Assembly: GCA_027257055.1 (NCBI GenBank)
Contig: JAPVLO010000381.1
Coordinates: 1-64,000 of the forward strand
DNA length: 64,000 nt
Direction: 5' to 3'
Source: Cephalopachus bancanus
Taxonomy: Eukaryota > Chordata > Mammalia > Primates > Tarsiidae
Part shown: positions 44,611 through 56,418 of the stretch, one piece after another
Layout of the letters: each line of letters begins with the position of its first letter
Numbering within the stretch: the stretch's first letter is position 1
Notes under the pieces: model-generated
Told to the model about the DNA's origin: nothing
Databases searched by the model: none
Seen by the model: only the letters and a program-made list of their open reading frames with translations
Translations under genes and position numbers: made by a program

Positions 44611-44875
44611 AATTGACTGGGCAGGGTGTGGTTCCGTAGTCCCAGAATTTTGGGAGGCTGAGATGGGGGGCTGCTTGAGGCAACATGGCGAGACTTGTCT
44701 CTACAAAGGAAGGAAAGATGAGCCGGGTGTGGCAGCACGTGTCCACAGCCCCAGCCACGTGGGCGTCTGAGGTGGAAAGATCGCCTGCACTCGGGAGGCT
44801 GGCGCTGCTGTGACTGTGCCCCTGCCTTTCAGCCTAGGTGACCGGGTGAGACCTTGACTTTAAAAAAAGGCTTAT
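44611..44875 (+). repeat. Diverged Alu
   Basis: GACTGGGCAGGGTGTGGTTC to GACCTTGACTTTAAAAAAAG; opposite orientation to the previous Alu. Confidence 0.82.
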
Positions 44876-45059
44876 AAATTAAAGGAATATGGAAGAGTGC
44901 AATCTTTGCTTAACCCATTTTACCCCCAAGTGAAGTGAAAATACTTGCTTTCTTTTTTCAGCGTAAGTTAGGCATCTCAGCAAAAGTGATGTTTTACTTT
45001 AATTTTTAATATGCGTTGTCTTATATTTTAATTTAAGAGATTCTCTATGTTTTAACCTT

Positions 45060-45332
45060 TTTTTTTTGAGTTGGAGTCTCACCCTGTCGCCCAGACTGGA
45101 GTGCAGTGGCCGCCACCACAGCCTCGACCCACTGGGCTCCGGCGATTCTTCCGCCTCAGCCTTCCGAGGAGCCGGAATTACAGGCATGCGCTACCACGCC
45201 CAGCTGATTTTTTGATTGATTGTAGAGATGAGGTCTCGCTGCCCAGGCGGGTCTCGAACCCGCGGGCTCAGGCAATCCACTCACCTCAGCCTCCCAAAGG
45301 CGCGGGATTACAGGCTGAGCCACCGAGCCCAG
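45060..45332 (-). repeat. Alu, young type
   Basis: Perfect 17-base duplication CTCTATGTTTTAACCTT at 45043-45059 and 45333-45349. Confidence 0.96.
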
Positions 45333-45463
45333 CTCTATGTTTTAACCTTAAAGAAAATGTTATAGAATGAAAGTGATTGTGACAAACGTTATTTTTAAAT
45401 GATGGGAAAAACTTGATATCTTGATAACTTGTAGTCAGAAAACACTTACAAAATGTCTGTGTG

Positions 45464-45660
45464 GGCTGGGTGCAGTGGCTCATGCCTGTAATCCTAGCAC
45501 TCTGGGAAGCCAAAAGGGAGAATCACTTGAGCCCAGGAGTTCAAGACCAGCCTGCAACATAGTGAAACCTCGTTTTCACAAAAAAACCGAAATTTAGCAG
45601 GGTATGGTGGCATACACATGTAGTCCTAGCTACTCCAGAGGTTGAGGCAGGAGGATTGCC
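45464..45660 (+). repeat. Old Alu, 3'-truncated at an inverted junction
   Basis: GGGCTGGGTGCAGTGGCTCA to GGCAGGAGGATTGCCTG. It then runs straight into a - strand Alu. Confidence 0.85.
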
Positions 45661-45928
45661 TGGTTGCCCAGACTGGAGTACAGTGGCACACTGTTCATGA
45701 CCACCATAGCCTCGACCTACTGGGCTCAGGCGATCCTTCCATCTCAGCCTTCCAAGTAGCGGGAACTGCAGGCGTGCACCACCACACCCAGATACTTTTT
45801 TTATTTATTGTAGAGACAAGGTCTCACCATGTTGCCCAGGCTGGGGTGGAATCTGCGGGCTCAGGCAATCCTCTTGCCTCTACCTCCCACAGTGGTGGGA
45901 TTACAGGCGTGAGCTACCATACCTGACT
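45661..45928 (-). repeat. Alu, 3' part missing, inverted to its neighbour
   Basis: GTTGCCCAGACTGGAGTACA to CTACCATACCTGAC. It has no poly-T head, consistent with a recombined or deleted joint. Confidence 0.87.
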
Positions 45929-46108
45929 TAAATAAAGCTTTTAAAAGTTCCTCTAAAGTAATCCATGTTCACTGTTCCAGAAGAAAAATAGTACACAAAT
46001 GTTTGAAATTGACAAAGAAGTTTCCTGTTTTTCCTTCTTTTTCTTTCCTCCCTTATCAAGTCCAGTCATAAGAGAAGAACCATTGGTAACAGTGTATGTT
46101 CTTCAGGA

Positions 46109-46401
46109 TTTTTTTTTTTTGAGTTGGAGTCTCACTCTGTCACCCAGGTTGGAGTGCAGTGGCACGTTCACGGCCACCCCAACGTTGAGCCGCTGTGCTC
46201 ACGCGATTCTTCGCCTCAGCCTTCCAAGTAGCTGGGACTACAGGCATGTGCCATCATGCCCAGCTTATTTTTCTTGATTTATTGTAGAGATGAGGACTCG
46301 TCAAGTTGCCCAGGCTAGCCTCGAACCCTTGAATTCAGGCAATCCCCTCACCTCGGCCTCCCAAAGTACTGGGATTACAGGCGTGAGCCACCACACCTGG
46401 C
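46109..46401 (-). repeat. Alu in intron 2
   Basis: GAGTTGGAGTCTCACTCTGT to CACCACACCTGGCC. Confidence 0.93.
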
Positions 46402-46439
46402 CTTATAGTATCCATTTACTTTGTATTGTCTTTTCTTGG

Positions 46440-46680
46440 AGAGTTCTGTTTTCAGATTGTCATGTCTGTCTCTTTCTTGTCATTCGGGTCTTAACTCAAG
46501 TGTCATATCTTCCAAGGAACCTGCTTATCCCTGTTCACTTTGTAGCTTCTTACTGTGTTTTTTGTTTTGTATTTTTAGTGGTTGTGTTTTTATTGTTTGG
46601 TAGAATGTAAGCTCCCTGAGAGCAGAGATTGTCTGTTTTATTCATGTTGGAGTATGCTTAAAAAATATTTGGATTTTTTG
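46440..46680 (+). repeat. L2 3'-end fragment
   Basis: ACTCAAGTGTCATATCTTCC and AGAATGTAAGCTCCCTGAGA, GCAGAGATTGTCTGTTTTAT are classic L2 3' sequence. Confidence 0.75.
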
Positions 46681-46714
46681 ATTCATCCAAAACATATTAA
46701 ATAGATTGTGCATT

Positions 46715-46838
46715 GTGTCTGGAATCCCAGCTACTTAGGAGGCTGAGGAAGGAGGATCGCTTTAGCCCAGAAGTTCAAGGCTGCAGTAAATTATGGTTGG
46801 GCAACAGGGTGAGACCCTGTCTCAAAAAAAAAAAAAGT
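46715..46838 (+). repeat. Alu right-arm fragment
   Basis: GTGTCTGGAATCCCAGCTAC to a 13-base A tail. Confidence 0.82.
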
Positions 46839-47004
46839 TGTGAATTGTGCGAAAGGCTAATAGCGAGCCTTTCCGTGGTTAAATTTTTCTGTTATTGGAG
46901 ACATAAGCGTTGGGAATTGCTCTTTATTCTGTTGTTTTCACAAAGTAATAGTACACATAACAGATGCGCATACTAAATTAATTTAATTTTTGGCGAACAG
47001 TCTT

Positions 47005-47290
47005 GTTTTTTTTTAAGACATAGGTCTTCCTCTGTCACCCAGGCTGGAGTACAGTGGAGCACCGACATGGCTCACTGCAACCTCGGTCTCCTGGACTCAA
47101 GCAGTCCTCCCATCTCAGCTGACTGAGTAGCGGGCGACAGGAACACGCCACCATGCCTGGCTGATCCTGTTTTATGGAGAGGGGTCTTGCTTTGTTGCCC
47201 AGGCTAGTCTCCAACTCCCGACCTCAAGGGGTCTTCCCACTTTGGCCTCCCAAAGTGCCAGGATTGTAAGTGAGAGCCACTGTGCCTTGC
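47005..47290 (-). repeat. Old AluJ-like element
   Basis: AAGACATAGGTCTTCCTCTG to CACTGTGCCTTGCC. Confidence 0.85.
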
Positions 47291-47309
47291 CAGTCTTATC
47301 TTGTGACAA

Positions 47310-47573
47310 AAAAAATTTTGTTTGAGTTGAGGTCTCACTCTGTTACCCAGGCTGGGGTGTAGCGGCACACTCACCACCGCTGCAGCCTCGATTCTTTTGC
47401 CTCAGCCTTCCAAGGGCTGGAACTGCAGGCACATGCTACCACGTCCAGCTAATTTTTTGATTTATTACAGAGACAAGGTCTCACCAAGTTGCCCAGGCTG
47501 GTCTCGAGTCCCTGGGCTCTAGCCTCCACCTCCCAAACCGGTGGGATTATAGGTGTGAGACACTGTGCCCAAC
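47310..47573 (-). repeat. Alu, shortened
   Basis: GAGTTGAGGTCTCACTCTGT to GACACTGTGCCCAAC. CAGTCTTATCTTG and CTTCTTATCTTC lie at its edges. Confidence 0.87.
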
Positions 47574-48190
47574 TTCTTATCTTCTTATAATGAAATTTTT
47601 GCTTCTTTTTTCCTAAGTAGCTATTAGGTGTCGTGATTTTCTGGAGAAAACTATGAAACCGCAAAGTTTGCCTTGTGAAGTAAAAGGTTAAATTTTTCAT
47701 TAAGTTCTGTTGATTCCCATGTGATCCTTCTTACCTTGCTTAATTTTGTTCCCAATCTTAATTTTAGAGCCAATAGTAATTATTTTTGTTAGTTTCAATT
47801 ATTTTTCAGATATAATTTTTTCGCCTTTGTTTTTAATCATGTAGGCATACTGATCAGTAGAAAAAACTTAATGGATTAATCAAAACAGGACTATAATTTG
47901 ATTTTTCTGGCATATAAGAAATACCATACTAGTAGCCAGACATGTAATTATAAGATGTTATGTTCATAAGATCATAAGCTTACTTCATCTCTTTAAACAG
48001 ATTTGACACAGCTGCCCTTTTTCCTTATACTCAAAGCCGGTTTTACTGATTTGTTTTTATGTGGAGAAACTGGTTTGCTTAATCTAACTAAACTTTATAG
48101 AATGAGTAGTAATTTTGTAAGCATCATTGTCCTCTTCCCCTTCCCATATATTCTTGCAAAGTGAGAGATGTGGGGCAGAAAATGACATAC
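47574..48190. other. Unique intron sequence
   Basis: AT-rich; no supported feature. Confidence 0.4.
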
Positions 48191-48191
48191 G

Positions 48192-48465
48192 GCTTTTTTT
48201 TTGAGTCAGAGTCTCACTCTGTCGCATGCTCGTGGCCACCGTAACCTCGACCTGTTGGGCTCAGGGGATCCTTCTGCCTCAGCCTACCAAGTAGCTGGAA
48301 CTGTAGGTGCGTGCCACCATGCCCAGGTAATTTTTAAAAAATTTATTGTAGAGATCTTGCCAAGTTGCCCCAGCTGGTCTCCAACCCCTGGGCTCAGGGA
48401 ATCCTCTCACCTCTGCCTCCCAAAGTGCTGGGATTACAGTCATGAGCCACTGCCCCCAGCCTTTT
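48192..48465 (-). repeat. Alu in intron 2
   Basis: GAGTCAGAGTCTCACTCTGT to CACTGCCCCCAGCC; part of the right arm is lost. Confidence 0.9.
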
Positions 48466-48804
48466 TTTAAAAAAAATTAAACAAATGTGACTTTTTAGTT
48501 TTCCATATTTTTTTGTTGTATTTTTAATTGACAAATAATAATTGCATATGTTTATTGGGTACAGTGTGATGTTTTGATACATGTGCACATTGTGGATGAC
48601 AAAATTAGACTAACATCCATTTTCCCAAATACTTATTATTTATGAGAGCATTTAAAATCTACTCTTTTTGTGGAAACACAAAATATATGTGTATTTTGCA
48701 ATATATGATACATCATTAATTGTAGTCACCACGTTGTGCAGTACATTTTCAGAACTTACTCCTGTCTAACCACAACCTTCTACCCTTGTTTCTTTTTATT
48801 TTAT

Positions 48805-48902
48805 TTTTTACAGGCGACGAGGTCTTGCTGTGTTTCCCAGGCTTGTCTCAAACTCCTGGGCTCCAGCAGTCCTCCTGCCTCGGCTTCTCAAGATACTGAG
48901 TG
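48805..48902 (-). repeat. Alu left-arm fragment in L1
   Basis: CGACGAGGTCTTGCTGTGTT to CCTCGGCTTCTCAAGATACTG. Confidence 0.75.
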
Positions 48903-49099
48903 TGAGATACTTGTACACCTTGTACCATTTGACTAGCATCTCTCTCTCTCGCCTTTTCCTGTCCATCCTACCCCCCAGCCTCTGATGACTGCCATTGTAC
49001 TCTCTACAACTTTGAAAACATTTTAATCCTTCTTCCTTTTTTTCTTTTCTGCTCAGTATGATCCACAGGAAACTACTCTCTACTTCTGTGAGTTCAACA

Positions 49100-49415
49100 T
49101 TGTGATTATGATTATGATGATGATTATTATTTTGAGTCAGAGTCTTGCTCTGTCATCAGGCTGGAGTGCAGTGGCTCGCTCATGGCCATCGCAGCCTTGA
49201 CCTGCTGGGCTTAGGCGGTCCTTCCGCCTCAGCCTTCCAAGTAGCTGGAACCACAGGCGTGCGCCACCATGCCTGGCTTTTTAAAAAATTTATTGTGGAG
49301 ACACGGTCTCGCCAAATGGCTCAGGTTGGTCTCAAATCCCTGAGCTCAGGCAGTCCTCTCACCTTCGCTTTTCAAAGTGCTGGGATTACTGGCATGGGCC
49401 ACTGTGCCCGGCTGA
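49100..49415 (-). repeat. Alu in L1 with (ATG)n/(ATT)n tail
   Basis: The tail has become GATTATGATTATGATGATG-type repeats (49101-49134). The body runs to CACTGTGCCCGGC. Confidence 0.92.
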
Positions 49416-49609
49416 GTTCATCATTTTTAGATATCACATACCCGCGAGATCATGTAATATTTGTCCTTCTGTGCCTAGCTTATTTCACTTAGTATAATGT
49501 CCTATTGGTTCATCTAGGTTTTGAAAATGACAGAATTTCCTGCCTTTTTAGGTCTGAATAGTATTCCATTTTGCATGTACATCACATTTTAAAAAATCTA
49601 TTCATCCCC

Positions 49610-49912
49610 CAGGTTCGGTGTCTCACTTTTGTAATCCCAGCACTTTGGGAGGTGGAGGTGAGAGGATTGCCTGAGTGTAGGGGTTTGAGACCAGTCTGGG
49701 CAACTTGATTAGACCTTGTCTCTACAGTTAATCAAAAATTAGCCAGGTATGGTTGCACCTGTCTGTAGTTCCAGCTACTTGGAAGGCTGATATGGAAGGA
49801 TCGCCTGAGCCCAGCAGGTCAAGACTGAGGTGACCATGAGTGTGCCACTGCACTCCGGCGTGAGCGACAGAGGGAAACTCCGACTCAAAAAAGAAAAAAA
49901 ACTAAAAATAAA
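49610..49912 (+). repeat. Alu in intron 2
   Basis: CCAGGTTCGGTGTCTCACTT to GACTCAAAAAAGAAAAAAAA. Confidence 0.91.
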
Positions 49913-50090
49913 CACTGGAACTACAGGCGCACACTACCGTGCCCAGCTAATTTTTTTTTTTAATTTATTGTGGAGATGAGGTCTTGCCAAGTTGCCAGGG
50001 CTGGTCTTGAACCCATGGGCTCAGGCATTCCCCTCGCCTTGGCCTCTCAAAGTGCTGGGATGACAGGCTGAGCCACCGAGCCTGGCCGCT
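49913..50090 (-). repeat. Alu, left arm and linker only
   Basis: CACTGGAACTACAGGCGCAC to GAGCCACCGAGCCTGGCC. The right-arm 3' part is missing, next to an opposite Alu. Confidence 0.87.
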
Positions 50091-50184
50091 TGATATCTTT
50101 TGAAGACTGTCAGTGCCTGCTCGTCCCTGGAAGGTTTTCCTGCACTTGGTGGAGTGCAGTATCCAAGTTATAAGATAGCTGACT

Positions 50185-50910
50185 TAGCCCGGTCCCCAAG
50201 TACTTCTCTTAGGTCTGGCCTCTGCCCCAGCTCTGATCTTTAGGCAGAAATTAGTCCCAGTAAATTCTGACTGCTGCCCTAACACACAAGGCTGTGTGGA
50301 CATCAGAGAGGCGAACGGATCAGCCTGTGGGCCCCCTGGGAGAAACCCCTTGCAGTCGACTGGCTTCAGAGGTAGGTATGACGTTGTGGCATAGTAAAAA
50401 ACGTGCATTTGATCTTCATCTCTGGTTCCTGGCCCAGGGTGCCTAAAACCCTTAGGCTTTCCTGAGTGATAGAAGAGAGAGGAGCATCCTTTGTGATTTC
50501 GGATCAGCCCCTTTCGCCCAACCTGCGTTTGTCCCAGTGAGGTGGCTCTTGGAGGATGGGGGTGGTGGGGACTGGAGATTGAGCTGATCATCAGTGGCCA
50601 GTGATTTAATCAGTCACGCCCATGTCACGGGGCCTCCTTTAAAACCCAAAACGAAGGGGTTTGGGGAGCTTCTTGCTTGGCGAACATGTGAGCTGCTGAG
50701 AGGGAGGTGCACCCAGAGAGGGCAGGAAGCTCTCTGTCCCCCACACACCTCGCCCTGTGTACTCTTCATCTGGCTGCTTTTTGGTGTCCTTCATAAGAAA
50801 TGGGAAGTAGTCCAGTGTTTCCCAGAGTTTTCAGGAGCAGATCGTTGAGCCTGAGGAGGGGGCTGAGGGGGTTGTGGGTGTGGCGACCAGGGAAGCCTCC
50901 GAAGGGGCGC
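50185..50910 (+). repeat. Ancient ERV LTR-like segment, family uncertain
   Basis: AGTCACGCCCATGTCACGGG, CCTTTAAAACCCAAAACGAA, GCGAACATGTGAGCTGCTGA and CATCTGGCTGCTTTTTGGTG follow the pattern of an old mammalian ERV LTR family. TSDs and ends are not visible. Open frames here (50184-50591 on -, 50594-50848 on +) have no domain. Confidence 0.45.
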
Positions 50911-51440
50911 TGGAAAAGCAGCTCACAGAAGATGGATCCATTATGGGGGAGGCGTCCACATTTTATTAGCATTTACACAGGGAGAGCCTCGGAGTGATTG
51001 CCCATTCCCAGCAGGGCTCAGGAACTTACGGGCCACCCTGGCAAAACAGATTATGGAGGTGGGGGAGGAATTCTGTGGAGGAGATTACTGGAGAGGACAA
51101 ATGGATCAGGGAGCAGAGAGATTAATTTGTGCATTATCTTGTGAAAGGTCTTTTCAGAGAGGTTACATTCTTGGTCTTCCGGGGAGGGGAAGAAAAGACA
51201 ATTGTTCTTTGATCTGCAATTAGGCAGATGAGGGAATTTAAGAGAACTTAATTCTGGCTTTGGGAGAAGGTCAGAGAGACCTTGAGGGTTTGGTTTCCGA
51301 GTCCCCCAGTCTGTAGCCAACTCAGACAGAATCACAGGTTACTTGGGGACCCACTATTTGCAGTTGGCATTATGAGGCAAGAGAGGCTGTAGCCACCTGA
51401 TAGGGTGCTGGGACTCTTAGGCCCCCTCGGCTTCTCCTTT
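50911..51440. other. Unassigned low-copy sequence
   Basis: Purine-rich, not Alu or L1. Possibly another old LTR. No gene. Confidence 0.35.
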
Positions 51441-51444
51441 TTTA

Positions 51445-51751
51445 TATTTTTTTATTTTTTATTTTATTTTATTTTGAGTTGGAGTCTCACTCTGTCGCCC
51501 AGGCTGGAGTGCGGTGACCGGGAGCAGCCACTGCAGCCTCGACCTGCTGGGCTCCGGCGATCCTTCCGCCTCAGCCTTCCAAGGAGCCGGAACTACAGGC
51601 GCGTGCTACCACGCCTGGCTGATTTTTGATTTATTGTAGAGATGAGGTCTCACCAAGTTGCCCAGGCGGGTCTCGAACCCGCGGACTCAGGCAATCCACT
51701 CACCTCAGCCTCCCAAGGCGCGGGATTACAGGCTGAGCCACTGAGCCCGGT
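51445..51751 (-). repeat. Alu, young type
   Basis: Tail TTTTATTTTATTTTATTTTG, body CpG-rich to CACTGAGCCCGG. Confidence 0.93.
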
Positions 51752-51754
51752 TCT

Positions 51755-51922
51755 TTTTTTTTTATTTTATTTTTTGAGCTGGGAGTCTCACTCTGTGCCC
51801 AGGCTGGAGTGCAGTGGCACACTCGCGGCCACTGCAGCCTCGAGTAGCAGGCTCAGCTGATCTTCTGCCTCATCCTTCCAAGTAGCGGGGACTGCAGACG
51901 TGAGCCACACTGCGCCCGGCTC
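51755..51922 (-). repeat. Alu, left arm deleted
   Basis: GAGCTGGGAGTCTCACTCTG to GTGAGCCACACTGCGCCCGG; right arm joined to the left-arm end. Confidence 0.85.
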
Positions 51923-52029
51923 AAATGCGGTGTGTTTACGGGCTTTCAGATCCGCGTGAATGGCATTCGTCATTACGTGTTCTGAAACTTCCCGTTTTTC
52001 GCTGAACATTGTGTCTTGAGATCTACTCA

Positions 52030-52325
52030 GATGGGTAGAGAATTGCTGTGTTCTTTAAAAAGTTTTTCGTGGTAGATCATAAATAACAAAATATAACAAT
52101 TTAACCACTCTGTAGTACACGATTTGGAGGCATAAGCCCGTTTACAGAGTTGTCAGCTGTCACCACTCACTGTCTGTTTCCAGAACTTTCATCAACCCAA
52201 GCAGAAACTGTACCCCGTAAATAGTGACTCCCCGCCTTCCTCTTGCAGCCCTGGTAACCTCTGTTGTTTTTTCTTTCTGTGAATTTGCCTATGCCAAGTC
52301 ATCTTAGTTTTTGAAAGGAGATTGT
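52030..52325 (-). repeat. L1 3'-end fragment
   Basis: AACAATTTAACCACTCTGTA, ACTTTCATCAACCCAAGCAG and GACTCCCCGCCTTCCTCTTG match an L1M 3' region in reverse. Confidence 0.75.
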
Positions 52326-52329
52326 GACA

Positions 52330-53164
52330 GAAATAATTCTAGGTTGGCAGTTTTTTCTTTCACCACCCTGCCTTTTAGCTTGCCTTGTGTCCGATTCAGA
52401 ATCTGCTGTCAACTTCCTTGTTCCTCTTACGTCAGATGTCTCTTCTCTGGTTGCTTTTAAGGCTCTTCTCTGTGTGACGCTTTTAAGCAAATTGATAACG
52501 AGGGGCCTTAGTGTGATTTTCTTCATGTTTCGTGTACTTGAGATTTGTTGAGCTTCTTAGGTCTTTGGGTTTATCGTTTTCTTTAAAAAATGTGTTTTCA
52601 CTGCCCCTCTCCTGGGGACTTCGACTCTATGTATACTGGGCCTTTTGCGGTTGTCTTGAAGCTCACTAGTGCTCTGTTCTTTTTTCCCACAGTGTTTCTG
52701 CATTTCATTTTGGGTCGTTTTATTGCCATGTCTTCAAGTTTACTAATTTTTTCTTCTGCAGTATCTAATCTGCCATTAATTCTAGTGTATTTTTATTTCA
52801 GACATTGTAGCTTTCATTCAGAAGTTCAGTTTGGGTCTTTAAAAATACTTAACATGCTCAGTACCTCTAGCTTCTTGACCGTATCAGGTATAATTGAAAT
52901 GACCTTTAATGTTCATGTCCATAAATTCATCTGTGTCAACTTTAGTAGATTGCTTTTTCTCCCGTTATGGGTTGTGTTTTCCTGCTTCTTCGCCTGTCTG
53001 GATGTATATTATTGGATTTTGTCTTACTGGGTTTTGGATATTCTTTAAATATTTTTGAGTTTTGTTCTGAGATTCAGTTAAGTTACTTGGAAGCAGTTGG
53101 TCCTTTACTGTTTGGTTTCCAGTATCTTAAACCATTGTTCCATTTATTTTATCTAGTTTTTTGT
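52330..53164. repeat. L1M 3' UTR-like sequence
   Basis: GTGTGATTTTCTTCATGTTT, TTGAGCTTCTTAGGTCTTTG, CATTTCATTTTGGGTCGTTT and GTCTTCAAGTTTACTAATTT resemble a long ancient L1 3' region. The 152-codon open frame at 52590-53048 is fortuitous. Confidence 0.6.
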
Positions 53165-53720
53165 TTGCTTGTTTTTTGAGTCAGGGTCTCACTCTGTTGT
53201 CCGGGATGGAGTGCAGTGGCACAATCACAGTTCACCACCGGCTCAAACTTCTGGGCTCAAGTCATCCCCCCACCTTAGCTTCCTGAGTAGCTGGGACTAC
53301 AGGCGTATGCTAGCATGCTCAGCTAATTTTTTTTTTTTTTTTTTGAGTTGGAGCCTCACTCTTGTCGCCCAGGCTGGAGTGCAGTGGCATGGTCCTGGCC
53401 ACCGCAGTCTTGACCTGCTGGACTCAGGTGATCCATCCGCCTCAGCCTTCCAAGTAGCCAGAACTACCATGCCCAGCTAATTTTTTGTTTTGTTGTAGAG
53501 CCGAGGTCTCACCATGTTGCCCAGGCTGGTCTTGAGCCCGTGGACTCAGGCAGTCCTCTCACCTCAGCCTCCCTAAGTGCTGGGATTATCAGCTTGAACC
53601 ACTATGCTGATGGTGGTTATGATGCCCAGGCTAGTTTTGAACTCCTGGGCTCAAGCAGTCCTCTCGCCTTGTCCTCCCAAAGTGCTGGGATTGCAAACAT
53701 GAGCCACTGTGCCCAGCCAT
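53165..53720 (-). repeat. Old Alu split by a younger Alu (53327-53618)
   Basis: The outer AluJ-like copy occupies 53165-53326 and 53619-53720. Confidence 0.86.
53327..53618 (-). repeat. Inner Alu of the nested pair
   Basis: GAGTTGGAGCCTCACTCTTG to GAACCACTATGCTGATGG. Confidence 0.88.
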
Positions 53721-53727
53721 CCAGTAT

Positions 53728-54026
53728 TTTTTTTATTTATTTATTTTTGAGTTGGAGTCTCACTGTCGCCCAGACTGGAGTGCAATAGTGTACTCACGGC
53801 CACTGCAGCCTCGACCTGCTGGTCTCCGGCGATCCTTCCCCTCAGCCTTCCCAGTAGCTGGAACTACAGGTGTGCGCCACCCACGCCCAGCTAATTTTTT
53901 TGACTTATTGTGGAGACAAGGTCTCACCAAGCTGCCCGGGCTGGTCTTGATCCCGGGCTCAGGCAATCCTCTCACCTCAGCCTCCCAAAGTGCTGGGATT
54001 GCAGGCGTGAGCCATTGTGCCTGACC
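53728..54026 (-). repeat. Alu
   Basis: TTTTTATTTATTTATTTTTG tail, CATTGTGCCTGACC end; CCAGTATT and CCGGTATT flank it. Confidence 0.92.
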
Positions 54027-55399
54027 GGTATTCTCAAATTGTTGTAGATGGGAGGGGACATTTATTCTGGTTACTGTCTCTCTCTAGAAGTGGAAGCTGA
54101 GGATGAGCACCTTCCCGGGATGGCATACATGTCTATAAACACTGATTTCTCCCAGAAAGGAGAAACAAGCTGGAAATCCACTACTGTTGTGATTGGGCCT
54201 AATCGTGAAAGAATGACTATCTAAACACGGCATTTTTAGGAAATTCTTTGCACGTCTGCGTTTTAAGCAGCATAATCCTTTAGAGCAGGGCGTGCGGTGA
54301 CTTTTGCAAATGGAATGTAGTGTTCTGACCAAGTACTTGGAAGCAGGTGGCAGTGGGAAGGTCCTGATGGGAACAGAGAGTGCGTCTGTGTCTGTGAACC
54401 TGTGATAGGCTCAGGCGTTAGGGAGAGGAATGTGGTAGTCCTGCCTCACCGATTGCCAGCGTTGGTTTTAGACTGTGTTGATTCTGTCAAATGTGGGGCA
54501 CTGACTTTAAGCATATGCTGAAATAACTAAATATAATAAGTGCATGTGTGTGTTTCATATTCTACATCTTGTCAGGTTATCTCAAATAATTGGATCTTGT
54601 ATTTACCAAACTTTTAGAGATCTAATGCTCTGATTTGCTTTCTTTTTATAGGTGGAAAAATATACAGATGCCTTGAGAAAAGGAAAAAAAGCTTGGTTGT
54701 TAATAGATATCACTACATTGAAATTCTCTGCACTGAGCAGTTCTCACTCTGGTTGTATTCCTGTTTTAGAATGTGAATTTGGACTTTGATGATAGGGTGG
54801 GCTTTGAGAAATAGCTTTTCTGCTCGTCTTTGTTTTGTGATAACTCCACATGGAATGTTTTGCCTCTGGGTTAGGCATCCAGCTTTGTCAGACATTAAAA
54901 AAAGGTAATTCTTGGAACCAAAGACATTCATTCCAAGAAAAACAAAGTCGATTTGAATATACATAGTGTCAGTAACTAACTCTTGCTTTTATGCTTCTCT
55001 GTGGTTATGCAAAAGTGTCAATCTCTAGGTACATATTGAAAGCTGGGACTTTATCTGGCCTAGGCTTCAGCCATCAGCAAGCAAATACTAGCCTTATAAA
55101 AAGAAAATGTCCAGAAAAAGTGAGATGGTTAGAATTTGGGGTTTTTGATTCATAGACTACAGCAGTGAAACCTCCCAAACTGCAGAAAGTCATTTGAAAT
55201 GTTGAGATTACAATTTACTTGATATTGAGTTTGGTTCAATCTTTTTTGACCTTTAAGAAAAATTTCTAGAAATACTCTGTCAGGACATCAAGATCAGCCA
55301 GCATCCAGGGAAAATTGGACTTATTGTTAAGATTTTTGAAAAATCAAGGTCCTTATAAAACATCTATTGTTATGATTATCTTATTTAAAAGACAATCTG
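54027..55399. other. Unique intron 2 sequence
   Basis: No repeat, RNA or exon supported; the longest unique block in intron 2. Confidence 0.45.
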
Positions 55400-55695
55400 G
55401 CAAGATGCTGTGGCTCAGCCTATAATCCCAGCACTTTGGGAGGCCGAGGTGAGAGGATTGCCTTAGTTCAGGGTTTGAGACCAGCCCAGGCAACTTGGAG
55501 AGACCTCCTCTCTACAATAAATCACTCTAGCTGGGCTTGGTGGAGTGCATCTGTAGTTCCAGCTACTTGGAAGGCTGAGGTGGAAGGATCACCTAAGCCC
55601 AGCAGGTCAAGGCTGCTGTGTCCATGCGCGTGCTACTGCACTCCAGCCTGGGCAAAAAGAATGAGACTTCGACTCAAATTAAATAAATAAATAAA
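55400..55695 (+). repeat. Alu
   Basis: AAAAGACAATCTGG occurs just before (55387-55400) and just after (about 55707-55720). Confidence 0.93.
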
Positions 55696-55827
55696 AATTA
55701 AAGATAAAAGACAATCTGGGGTTACCTTAAATGAATTTGCCATCATGGACTCACTTTCCTTATCTGGAATATTAAAAATGAAGTGTTAATTATATTTCAG
55801 GTTCTCTCTATTACACGAATTCTTATT

Positions 55828-56113
55828 TTTTTTTGAGTTGGAGTCTCACTCTGTCACCCAGACTGGAGTGCAGTGGCTCGCTCCTGGTCACTTCAGCCTC
55901 GACCTGCTGGGCTCTGGCCATCCTTCTGCCTCAGCCTTCCAAGTAGCTGGAACTACAGGTGCACGCTACCACAGTCGGCTAGTTTTGATTTATTATAGAG
56001 ATGAGGTCTCGCCAAGTTGCCCAGGTGGGTCTCGAAACTGTGGGCTCAGGCAATCCACTCGCCTCAGCCTTCCAAAGTGCTGGGATTACAGGCTGAACCA
56101 CCGAGCCCGGCCA
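55828..56113 (-). repeat. Alu, first of two adjacent copies
   Basis: GAATTCTTA before it and AGAATTCTTAG between the copies. Confidence 0.93.
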
Positions 56114-56126
56114 GAATTCTTAGATT

Positions 56127-56418
56127 TTTTTTTTTTTTTTGAGTTGGACTCTCACTCTGTCGCCTAGACTGGAGTGCAGTGGCCACTCCTGGCCACTGCA
56201 GCCTCTACCTCTGGGCTCCAGTGATCCTTTCGCCTCAGCCTTCCAAGTAGCTGGAACTACAGGAGCACACTACCACGCCTGGCTAATTTTTGATTTATTG
56301 TAGAGATGAGGTCTTGCCAAGTTGCCCAGGTGGGTCTCGAACCCGCTGGCTCAGGCAGTCCACTCACCTCGGCCTCCCAAAGTGCCAGGATTACAGGCTG
56401 ACCCACTGAACTCGGCCT
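56127..56418 (-). repeat. Alu, second of two adjacent copies
   Basis: TTCTTAGAATTTTTAATTG follows it, a third copy of the target sequence. Confidence 0.93.

Larger units (their letters stand above)
48500..49600 (-). repeat. L1 3' UTR fragment, Alu-interrupted
   Basis: TTGACAAATAATAATTGCAT, GATGTTTTGATACATGTGCA and TGTAGTCACCACGTTGTGCA match the reverse of an L1 3' UTR. It continues at 48900-49130 and 49416-49600 (ATGTCCTATTGGTTCATCTA). Confidence 0.8.

Noticed and set aside
50184..50591. 135-codon - strand open frame in intron 2
   Set aside because: No recognisable domain, antisense to PRKCI, and inside an old repeat-like block.
52590..53048. 152-codon hydrophobic open frame resembling a membrane protein
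   Set aside because: It lies in L1 3' UTR-like DNA; the hydrophobicity comes from T-rich sequence.
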